Below are positions 21,601-31,500 of a stretch of 64,000 nucleotides of DNA, piece after piece. The DNA lies in assembly GCA_949152475.1 (NCBI GenBank), contig OX424556.1:11404664-11468663 (forward strand), in the 5' to 3' direction. How positions within the stretch are numbered: the stretch's first letter is position 1; each line of letters opens with the position of its first letter. The notes below the pieces were generated by a model, which was not told the DNA's origin, did no database searches, and saw only the letters and a program-made list of their open reading frames with translations. Source of the DNA: Terebella lapidaria. Lineage: Eukaryota > Annelida > Polychaeta > Terebellida > Terebellidae. A program made the translations under genes and the position numbers.

Positions 21601-23739
21601 TGGTTTTACTTTACATTGAATAAGATAGGAACAACCTTATGAAACATACGCTAACATCTTTTTTTTGGGACCAAGCTGAAGATTCTGCATTTATGCCTCA
21701 TGTCCAACATTGGAGCTTCAGGTCTCCAAAAAATGTTAAACTACCCATTTTCATTCAATAAATCAAGCTACCCGGTAATTGAATAACAAAATACTGAAGA
21801 AAAAACATGTTGGTCAGTGCATCATTACTATTCACTGATTTTATATCATATTTAAAAATGTTCTTGATATACCGTATCAATATATCAATGTACAAAGAAA
21901 TTCTATTCTATGACAGCAGGATCAAGGGTTGACACCAGCACATTCACACGTCCCAAGAAACGTGGCCCTGCTGTCGACAACCTCACCACACAACAGACAG
22001 ATTCACGCAGTCCTCGGGCCAGTCCCAGGAATACCCCGGAAACCAACAATAATGCATTCACGTATCACATGGATGAGAATGCCAACAGTGGCGCCTCTAG
22101 TGGCAGCCAGGAGAGCCTGGGCACCCCGCTCAGACTGGCTGATGTTACTGATGTACAAGTACTTGCAAGGATGCAGGAGGATAGTGAGTATGAGCAATAG
22201 GCCTATCCAGTATAGTGGTCCCTGCAAGATAAGAAAATAGAGTTGTTTCTCACCATGCTAACTGGGAGTCACAGTTCACAGGTTCATTTACATGATGATT
22301 TAATCTTTGGGAATACAAAAAAACACGTCTTTATGGTGTGAAGTCTTCAGGGACCATTGTATTTGTCACAGTCCGACACACTCACATGTATTAGAAACAA
22401 TGTCTGTAACCAAAAATGCATATATTATGGCTGTCCATAAACATTCCCTGTAAGTGATTAATTCAACTGAAAGATTTTTGCTTGCAGGTTTGAGGCAAAG
22501 TTTCAATGCTCCCAAAAAGTGTAAGTACTTGCTTTCCCAACTTCACAAACCATGCAGCAATCAGGTGAACATTTAGTATGTCCCAAAATATTGAGAGTTA
22601 TCTAAGTGTAGCATACTTATTATTGCTATGCCAGCCTTATCCAAAAGTCTGAACCGGTCCATGGGTGGTCTCTTGGAGGGAGATAGTGCGAGCAGCTCGA
22701 ACCGGTCCAGTCCTGGTCGATTTGAAAGTAAGTATCTTGTCAAGTATTGTCATCATAAGTGATGGCTGAAAGTTCAATTCTGCACTCTGCTTGATAAATT
22801 CCGGTGAATTGTTCGAACTTGTGTTAATGTCTTGCAGGTGAAATATATCAAAGTGTGAAGCGATCAAATAACAGTTTGGGCTCCTTGAGTTCCAACTCGA
22901 CAAACAGTCCACCTACGAGTCCATACAGCAGTCAATATTTCGATCAGAAAACGCAAGGTATATTGATGCTGTTCGTATGATGAACTCAAAATGCATCCCT
23001 GAAAGTTATCTTCTCACTCTGCTCAACTTTCATTGATCAGTAAACTCCAACCATAACCGTCAATATTGTTGCATTGTCCTTCTAGCTGTGTTGAGTTCAG
23101 ATCGACATCGGAGCAGTTTGCCAAATTTGACGCGGGGTTCGAGTGGTGTGCGGATGCCGTCTCCTCGCAGTGATACTCGCCTGCAGGATCGTGGCTCGCA
23201 GTCACCAACTCTTTCTCGCTCACAGCTGCAGCCCCCGGCCAGGGATCACCGCAGTAGAGCCAGTCCTAACAGACAGTTGAAGGCACCGGACGCAAGGTTT
23301 GGCTCACCGGCGCGCAAGGTTTCACCGAGTCGACAGGATACACAAGGGTTCATGTCACAACGCACTGTACCACAGCCAGGCAATAATCAGCAAAGAATAC
23401 CATCACCCCAACGGCAAAGCTCTCCTGCATATCAACAGAACTCGCCAGAACACCGTACAGCTTCCCCAGCCAGAAATGCTTCACCCCAGAGTTCCGGGAT
23501 TCTTGGAGCGCGTACTGGGATTCCCCGCCCTGGTTCTGCTTCCAAGCTTCCAGGTCCAAGGAGGTAGGGACCACAATAGTGTCTTCCATAATTCGTCCAT
23601 CTCAAATGTTTCAATATCAGTATTGTTATGTATATATTTGTGTGATAAATCTGAGTATTTCTCGTTTAGGTCCAGTATTCCGTCACCACGGCGACCAGTC
23701 ACCACTCCTGATGACAGCTGGAAAGACGGGTGTTTCTGA
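18624..23739 (+). CDS. SLAIN: SLAIN motif-containing microtubule plus-end protein, complete
   Basis: Orthologue of vertebrate SLAIN1/2, adaptors that bind EB proteins and ch-TOG at growing microtubule ends. Nine exons: 18624-18961, 20370-20509, 21178-21297, 21920-22183, 22488-22520, 22635-22727, 22838-22957, 23086-23563, 23670-23739. They are all GT-AG with matching phases; 551 aa, close to the 568-581 aa of human SLAIN1/2. An N-terminal coiled coil (EVRKLQKLVAKLTEERN, about 17-33) is followed by the family signature EEDSWLYTSP then KSVSPYKWV. Mid-protein LADVTDVQVLARMQEDSLR matches the SLAIN core. The C-terminal half is Ser/Pro/Arg-rich with SxIP-type EB-binding sites TGIPRP and SSIPSPRRP and the conserved end SWKDGCF. 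The paralogue split (1 versus 2) is vertebrate, so a plain SLAIN name is safest. Intron 1 is crowded with nested MITEs. Confidence 0.92.
19039..19262. mobile_element. MITE nested in foldback P (GTACC..ATCATCGACC ends)
   Basis: The inverted ends read GTACCTAATCATCGACC…CGACCCCTGCAAAC and GTTTGCAGGGGTCGATGATT…GATTGGGTACC. They bracket a roughly 110-bp centre. It lies between two parts of the left arm of element P. Exact edges and duplication are uncertain, so coordinates are approximate. Confidence 0.65.
19303..19696. mobile_element. hAT-type MITE with 8-bp target duplication
   Basis: Ends TAGTGGTCC… and …GGACCACTA, with the exact 8-bp duplication TAACTTGG at 19295-19302 and 19697-19704. Eight-base duplications are characteristic of hAT transposition. 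The interior has repeated CGATTAATC words. It interrupts foldback element P at its AACTTGGCAT landmark. No coding capacity. Confidence 0.9.
20731..20907. mobile_element. CAGTGGTCCCTG-family MITE, copy 1
   Basis: 177 bp with inverted ends CAGTGGTCCCTGTAAGATAA and TTATCTTACAGGGACCACTG, and TA on both sides (20729-20730, 20908-20909). It is inserted exactly at the terminus of the neighbouring CCGTATTGG-family MITE, sharing its TA. It lies in SLAIN intron 2. Confidence 0.88.
20910..21088 (-). mobile_element. CCGTATTGG-family MITE, shortened copy D
   Basis: Ends CTGTATTGAACCTAATAG and …TATCAGGACCAATACAG, with TA at 20908-20909 and 21089-21090. The body shares GCAGCAGCAC and AAAATGAGGTCAAA with the full-length copies but about 120 bp is missing. 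More diverged than copies A-C. SLAIN intron 2. Confidence 0.8.
22213..22359. mobile_element. CAGTGGTCCCTG-family MITE, degraded copy 2
   Basis: Ends TAGTGGTCCCTGCAAGATAAG and CTTCAGGGACCATTG, flanked by TA. The middle shares TTCATTTACATG and CTTTGGGAATACAAAAA with copy 1 at 20.7-20.9 kb in inverted orientation. SLAIN intron 4. Confidence 0.75.
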
Positions 23740-24431
23740 TCAAAACCTCACTTCTGTTGCTCATTGTCTTTCAACGTTTTAACAACCAGAAATGATTGAA
23801 ATTGAACTCTGCATTGGAGATGGGTATGGGAATTTCAAACCATTGGATGTGTCTATAGTAACCGTGCTAGAATCTGAGGGGTGTTTGCTAGTCAGAAACA
23901 GCACTTCAGGTACTTATGGCTGATGCGTGTCAGCATTCAACATGTTCATGAACAATTGATTTCTATTTGTCATGAAGGAGAACATGCTTTTTAAGTGCCG
24001 TACTGCATTTCTACTTGTATTGGGTGCATATTTAGTTGTTCTGTATGGTATAGATGAAATGTATCTGTGGAATTCTGTGCGGCATGTCTTCCAGCGATGT
24101 CTGTAAAGTGTGTTCCAAGTTTTACTGCTGTCTAGAGTGACAGGATAATTTATTTACACCCCTGAATCATAGCATTGTATTGTAGTCTGGTGAAAGGTGT
24201 CATGGGTATGTAGGTACTTTTATATTTGATTTTTGTATATCAGTTTTCTCTGAGAGAGATAGTGTACCAACATTTACTTGATTTTTGTGTGTCAGCTTTC
24301 TCATAAGTATAATGTACCAGCTCTATCTGGAGGTACTACATGTAGTAGTGTTTATTGACCATGCTGAACAAGTAATACTGAATAGGGTTGAAACGTCATG
24401 TGATGTTACGCAGTGATTCTGGTGATGAACA

Positions 24432-24437
24432 AATAAA
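24432..24437 (+). promoter_or_regulatory. Candidate SLAIN polyadenylation signal
   Basis: AATAAA about 0.69 kb after the SLAIN stop codon. Nothing coding lies between 23740 and here, so 23740-24450 is the likely 3' untranslated region. A second AATAAA near 27.01 kb would give a much longer one. Confidence 0.4.
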
Positions 24438-24449
24438 CACTTTTTGCTC

Positions 24450-25359
24450 AAAATGAGTAATTTTACATTAAATGACTGATCATGAATGGAATTACTTAAA
24501 AAAACAATGGTTGTGTATGTGTTTGTCAGCAGAATTGTTACGTAATGACTTTCCTGCCCTGTACATGGCAACATAGCCGAGTACAGAAAATGGAACCAAC
24601 CGAGAGATCCGTGTGAATCTTCTGACTATTAACCTAACCAGTCATACACAGCTGATTTGGAATCTATAGAAACAATATTTCAGAATTTCAGAATGACCAT
24701 AACCTTACAATAGCCGACAAATCCTAGTAGCCTTTTCCATAGGCATTCCTCCAGCATGTGTTTTGTTAGCTTGTGTTTTGGTTATGTACTCGCCTGCATC
24801 AGTAAAAGTACAACTCCTCTGTGACACACTCTGTACACGCTTTGCCAAAAATGTAAAGTCTCTGTTGCATGCACATGTGAATGTGAATATATAAATGTCA
24901 TTTAATTTATTAAAGTCTGGCTTAGATTTGTACATGTGTATGTGATGTCAGTTTTACAGGATATCAAAGCCTGACTTGAGTGGTTATGTTTGGGTGTGTG
25001 TTCTGTGTAGATGAATGTGTGTTTTGTAATTGTAACTTGTGGTATCGGACAATACCCTATTGGCAGCATCGTTTGGAGGACTTGTGGTGTCGTTGCCTGC
25101 CCTGATCTGTATAGTATTACAGAGATCCAGTCTTCCATTAGTTAGGATATTTTTCAATTGTGCTTGTTCAAGTGGATTTGTTAAGGATTTGTTATTAATT
25201 TTTGGACTTGTTTCTGATAGACAGCTTTGTACATGTGGTATGGAATGCTTCGTTTCAATATATAGCAAGATTTGTCCAGGATGGACCGCTTATCAGTTCA
25301 GTAACTGCAGTGAGCTGCATTCCCATTCATTTTGTAATGTGAACAAACAGGTACCAATG
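24450..25359. other. No gene seen; possible long 3' UTR or intergenic
   Basis: AT-rich sequence without a credible exon, RNA gene or element ends. The short open frames have no recognisable domain. Confidence 0.4.
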
Positions 25360-25884
25360 CTATGGGTCGCGCGAAGCGACATTACGAGTTACGTTTTACG
25401 AGTTGAGTTTTAAGACTTACTAATTATATTGTTATGACATTGAGCGTTAACTGCATTGAGCGTAAAAACTCAAGGGAATAGAATCAAACTGCTCGGAAGA
25501 TAATTAAAGCTCAGGTTTGTACTGTGAGCAAACAGAAGGTGATATGGTGCATCTTTTGGTGATCTTGAACGTTGAATGATGACATTAAGTCCCAGGTTCA
25601 TTGTTTACATATAAATTGGCCTTTAGGTACAGAACTCATAATTGTATTTCGTAAGTCGTAACTTGAATCAAAATGCTTGGAAGATAAGAGCTCAGATTTG
25701 TAGTGTGAGCAAACCGAAAACAATACAGTGCATCCTTTGGCGACCATGAACTTGATATTTAATGATGACACAGAGGCTAACTTCCCCATGTTGGTTATGT
25801 GCAGGTTGGCCATTGGCTCACAAATTGTATGTCTTAAAACGCGAGTCGTAACTCATAAAACTTAATGTTGTTTTGCGCGTACCA
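25360..25884. mobile_element. Foldback element containing a ~184-bp tandem pair
   Basis: Outer arms TATGGGTCGCGCGAAGCGAC… and …TTGTTTTGCGCGTACCATA are diverged inverted repeats. Inside are two tandem units marked by CTCGGAAGATAA (about 25492) and CTTGGAAGATAA (about 25675), each followed by GTGAGCAAAC and a GTGCATC word. No coding capacity. Edges are approximate. Confidence 0.6.
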
Positions 25885-25981
25885 TACAATGCACTAAAAG
25901 TACACAATCACTACCCATGAACCAATGTTATATCAGTTTGAATACCCTACAGTGAAACGGGGAATGTGTGATGATGGCATA

Positions 25982-26280
25982 CCGTATTGGGACTAATAGT
26001 GGCATGCGCCCCAATAGTACAGCACCCCCTCTTTTCACCAAAAATGTTAGTTTTGTAACCTTGTAATTCACTTCTGATCATATCTTTCTAATAAAACTGT
26101 GGAGTGTTCCAATCCACATATTTATGTTATTTGAATCATAATAAAGGAAATTGAAACCTAATCGAAAGGTATATTATTCAGTGATTTTCTCAAATTTGAC
26201 CTCTAGTTTAACCGTTTTTGCGCGTGCTGCTGCAGGAGGTCATCCTTTGGCTCGCCGTGCTACTATTAGGACCAATACGG
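25982..26280 (+). mobile_element. CCGTATTGG-family MITE, full-length copy B
   Basis: 299 bp, ends CCGTATTGGGACTAATAG and CTATTAGGACCAATACGG, TA at 25980-25981 and 26281-26282. Near full-length match to copy A. It lies in the convergent interval between SLAIN and the GH27 gene. Confidence 0.9.
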
Positions 26281-27068
26281 TAATGTATAGTAGCCAATTA
26301 GTCATTGTCTTTCCAACTTTTGTCACTGCCAAGTTCGACATACAAAATACAATCGGCTTTTTGCCATTCCTTGGACGTAGTTTCTGTTCTAAACGAACTC
26401 CATGGTAGTTGACCCTGACAGACCTGGTGTTAGTGCCCATCTATATCAGAAGCTTTACGGTCTTACCCAAGTGGCTTTCTGCAATGGAAATTTCCAAATA
26501 AAACTCCCACAGACCATCTGTAACAGTAGTACATGATTTGCTATAGTATTCCATGTGATGATTTAAGGTTCATGTCAGTGGAATGTCGACAAAATAACGA
26601 CTTTGTTACCTGTATATTACCATTATAGAAGAATGGGTTGCTAGTGCTTTCCATTTTCAATTGTTGACCATCCGTAAGTGTGGATTGGTTTTTGGAAGAA
26701 TCACCTTTGGCTGTTCAGTGATGGTCCTGTATGTTGACCATGTTAGTATGTTTGCCAGGTCATTGGGATACATTGTACATGTATGATGCTTTGGGCACAT
26801 ATGCTTATTACAGCTTCTTCTATATTTGTCAGTCAGAACAATATTATTATAAGAGTATATTATTGATTGGTTATATGTGTATTGGTATATCAAACATGGA
26901 ACATTAGTTTTGAATTCAGGCATAAATTTGTATACAGAACCTGACTAAAACTGCAGAAGAACTATGTAGAAACTAAATACCAGTATCCATTTCGCATGTC
27001 ATTTCAGAGGAAATAAAGTCATTGCTACCAACTTGATTTTGCTTTTTGCAGTCGAAAAAATGTGCTAA

Positions 27069-27895
27069 TTGTATCCCCCAAATGAAGTTGGGCGGATACT
27101 ATGGATTTGTCTCCGTTGTGCTGCTGCGTCCGCCGTAGAGATTTTCTTGTGAACGCTCTACAGATTGCAAATCTTAACCGATACTAACAATTTTTTATAC
27201 ATACATATCTTATGGTAAGGTCCCAAACACCAATTGATTTTGGTTGCCATTGGCCGATTTGCGACACATTTTGTGCTCAAATTAGCCTGTTTAACACGCA
27301 TGGCTTGTGAACGAGTGGGAGTTTTTTGATGAATGATGATGAAATAGCACAGGCTCGATGAGAAAGACTGTCACACGAAACCTATTGTTTTTCAGAATGA
27401 TCGAATAAATATTAACTAGTTAACAGACTAACTTATTACGACCATTGAAATACCCATTTTGACATCCGTGATCAGTCCAATACTCTGTACTATGAACAGA
27501 TGTTATGGTGAAAACAGAATGTTATTACTGAATAAGTTAACATTAGTTTAACTAAAACTAATGTCTATTATTGACCACAATAAAAATAGTTGAGACAATA
27601 AACAGTTATTATTGGCCTCAACAAGGTAAAGGTTCTGTCCAGTAGAAACCAAATAAGTGAACATTAGTTTTGCTAGTTGAGTCTATAATTTACCACATTA
27701 GAAATAGTTAAACATTTATCAAAGGGCTCAACAAGCTAAAGGTTCCCGTCAGTGGAAAATTTGATGGTTGTTGTAATAATGGTAATATTATCATGCATAT
27801 GAAATGAGTTAATATCAATTTTCGCTGGTTGAGTTTGGGGGCGACAGGGATGATAGGGCTACGGGGATACACCCCAGCGACCGGAGAGTGTCTAG
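27069..27895 (+). mobile_element. Helentron-like element, copy 2
   Basis: Starts TTGTATCCCCCAAATGAAG and ends with the inner inverted copy GGGGATACACCCC, then …GAGAGTGTCTAG followed by T. It shares its 5' body (GTGAACGCTCTACAGATTGC, TGAGAAAGACTG) and the ~126-bp internal repeat (AATAAGTTAACATTAG) with copy 1 but has fewer internal units. Its 3' hairpin is mostly lost. Opposite orientation to copy 1. Confidence 0.68.
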
Positions 27896-28223
27896 TTTTA
27901 CAGAATGTGGACATTTTTATTGGTTTCAGGTACCGGTTTTTGAGCAAGTTGTGGTTACTAAACTATTTACAGAAACACACACACGCACACCTATCGAAGC
28001 ACTGTCCACAAGCTTTCTGTCTGCAGAGGCCAATTTACACATTTCAGGTTAGATGTGACCTCAAGACTTATATTGCCACATGAGATACCTGAATGTTGTA
28101 AAACCTTCAATTATATTCACAATATAGACCATCATATCTGTCAAAATAACTTGGGACATTTTCCGTTTGACATGGTCTTAACTGAAATTGGACCTGAGAG
28201 ATCTATATACTATTGAATTAATA

Positions 28224-28229
28224 TTTATT
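28224..28229 (-). promoter_or_regulatory. Candidate polyadenylation signal of the GH27 gene
   Basis: AATAAA on the minus strand, 350 nt beyond the stop codon of the alpha-galactosidase/NAGA-like gene. No exon lies between. Confidence 0.4.
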
Positions 28230-28578
28230 GAGCAACAACTGTAAATTTCAATGAAAAAATATCACCATCACATTTTATCACATGCATTGATATAGATATA
28301 CATGTATACATATTATTGTTCTATGCACATGAGCTACATGACAAAGCAGTACACAAAGCTGGATACAATAGTTTGATCATTTGCATTGAATATCTACCAC
28401 CCATGCCACCATCCAACATGAAAAATAACTACATTTGATTTAGTATACACCTGGTAGTATGCAAAAGATTATTTGATAAAATGCTTGTGACCATCTTTGG
28501 AATGTACATGTACTCAAAATATTTATACAATTGAAGCGCCCCCAAACTGAATATAATAATCAACCACAAAATTTGTCT

Positions 28579-31500
28579 TTATAATGGAGTAGCTTTGCCG
28601 AAGAAGACCCCTGTTGGATTGACCATTGCTGTAAACGTAGAATTCGTAGTGAATTTTCCAAGTGGTTTTCCTGTGAAAACTTCATTGATAGCGTATCCTG
28701 TCTGACTGTTCAGTCCCAAATCCTCAACATTGATCTTAACTTTTGATGGAGTCCCATCAGTGCCAACATTCAGGAAAGCAAATGCCACACTCCCTTCTGG
28801 CAAAACTGGTCTTGTCCAAATTTGAATATTCCCTGCCTGCAAAACAGTGAGAACAGTAAACGTAATACAAGTTTTTAATACTGTGCATCCACAACACATT
28901 GATGTTGCACTACATATTCAGCCGTTATTGACTGTATTGTTTACCTTTGTGATCCTTCTGCCTTGAACACCCATTGGATCCTGGTTGACAGCGATAGCAC
29001 CTTTGTTCTGCAATAGTGCCTTTGACTCTGCGCGCACGTTGCGTAAATCAACAGACATGATCAGTGGAGAAGCCATGATTGACCACAACGCCATCTGGAC
29101 ACGTTCTTGGTCAGGACTCAACCCAAAGTTACCAATAATCAACTGAAACAAAATTGTACAATTTGGTCATTGCCCAGCGCATAATATTTTGTCTGTGTTC
29201 ATGATAGATCAAATTGATTTCTAAGAGTACGTAATACGATATAATACTGTGTATCGCATAGCATCATTTTTTCAAAACAGCATGGTTGTCATTGTTCAAC
29301 ATCCAGAAAGTAAGTGTTTAGACATAAATGTGTTTTACCATGTCCGGGTCATTAAAGTTGCCAGGACCGGCAACTTCTCTGAAGTGAGTCGGATTTGCTC
29401 CATAGAACTCAATGATGCTGAGCAAACTGTCCCAGGAATCCTGGATATCGCCATAGTTACGCCAGATGTTACAGGTTTTGGCGATGCGAGGGTAATCTGG
29501 CTGTCAAGTCCAAAACCCCACAAAACTTACCCACAAGGAACAAACACATAGGGACGTCCTCCTCACCCAGACCTTACCTATGGGCTGCCAGCCGTCCCCA
29601 GTGGTCACCCCCCAGCAATCACCTCCCAGTTGTCCAAGTGTCACATTTTGTCATCGAATGGGTCATACCAGTCAATGTCAGTTTCAAAGAACCTAGGTTC
29701 TTGTAATCACTGATTTGTTACCATGTCTGGATCATTCCAGAATCCTGGCCCAGCCACTTCACGGAAGCCATACTTGTCCTCTGCATAGAACTCGATGATG
29801 CCAAGTACACTGTCCCAGCTGTCCTGCATATCCTTGTAGTTTCGTGCCATGTTACACTGCATCGCCAGCTTCTTGTAGTTGGGCTAAAACCACCCAAACA
29901 TCACCAAGATTACCAACTATCAGATAGGCTATGTCCTGTTGTGCAATGGACCTGGTCACTGAATGTTTACTCAAAGCTGGGGTAAGTGATGAGAAGGAAG
30001 TTGAATTTGAAATATGTAATACACAAACCCTTTCACTGTTCGTTTCCACACGATAAATGCCAATGAAACTTCGGAATGTACTTTGTAATATTCAACAATT
30101 GCTTTAAATGATCTCCTTGGAGCACTTTCTGTGATTTGAGATGTGGGTTAACAACATCATACATGTATGCGACAGCCTAGGATAGTAAATGCTTACTGGT
30201 AGCTGAATTCATAACGATAAATAATTGATACTAAAATTAAAATATCGAGTTTCTGTTCTTGGTTGATATGGGATGACATCGAGTCAGTATTTATATAGGA
30301 TCAATAGTATTGTGTCTGTCCGAATGTCCAATGTCAATCCATTGTTTGACAGCCCATACTGTAAGTGTTCTGGATCAGGAATTTGTCCCATCATGTAGGC
30401 TGACAAAAATGGTCAAAGTACATGTACCAAAATTATACCCTCGTTATCTCGTTACATTGTGTCCATATCATGTGGGCACCGACTTATATTATTTCATGTT
30501 AATTATCAGAATGAAGGACGAGCGACTACCTTAACTTTCCCTTCCTGATACGCCGGCCAACTGCATGAGTAGAGAATTGGCCGACCAGTCTTGTTCAACC
30601 AAAACTCCATAGCGGGGTAGGCTATCAATGGTACAAAAGTGTAGATCACATGAATTTTCATTTATCTAGTTTTGGAAACTTTCAAATTTCATGCGGCCGA
30701 TCTAGCTTACTTGGAAAGATGACAGAGAGAGGCATATCCAGCCATATTGTTAGTGTGAATACAAAGTTGATGATGCCAGCTAATTGCACATACATGTATA
30801 CATGATAAAACAAGTGCAATATTACTGCCAACATTACACCTAGGGGGATAAATCTGAAAATAACTTCAGTTTTGCTGAATACAGTCATCATTACTGCTAA
30901 ATACATGTATGGCCAAAATTGAAACAAAAGGATGCTGTAGCTCACTAGCAATTTTTTTCACAGTGTCGTTTCTTCAGTTAGAATTAATCCGAAGCACAAA
31001 TACATGTATGCCTGTGGCAGTATGTCTGAATTTGCTACATCAGGAATGCATCAAAAACATGAAAACCAAATAAACCAATCAATGACGCACAACATAGTAA
31101 CACATATCTGTAAATACTAAGGAACTAAGCAATGTGTTTGATTTCCGTTTTTACAACATACATGGATGTAAGAGTTGAATGTCTATAGCCATTCTCATGG
31201 TTTGATGTGTATAATACATAAATGGTGACTGATTTGGAGGGAAACATTTCGCCATGTTTCCCGACAAACTAGTCACCATTTATTTTATTATACCGAGTGT
31301 CACTGATTTTATTGTGACATTATGAGCAAATCCGCAAATTTATGTCATAAGTACTAGTAATTACGGAAGTCTTTGACCGTAGCGGTAAACATCATTATAT
31401 TTCATGGCTGAATAACCAATCATCATGATCAGCGACAAAGATTCTAGCATGAGGTATAATAATGTTTTATGTACACTACAATGAACTAAGATTGTTACAG

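Noticed and set aside
18624-28836. SLAIN and the GH27 gene sharing an operon
   Set aside because: They are on opposite strands and converge; each has its own candidate poly(A) signal.
29560-29710. A further exon between 5a and 5b of the GH27 gene
   Set aside because: The minus strand shows several stops in every frame that has a protein-like stretch, and no matching splice pair.
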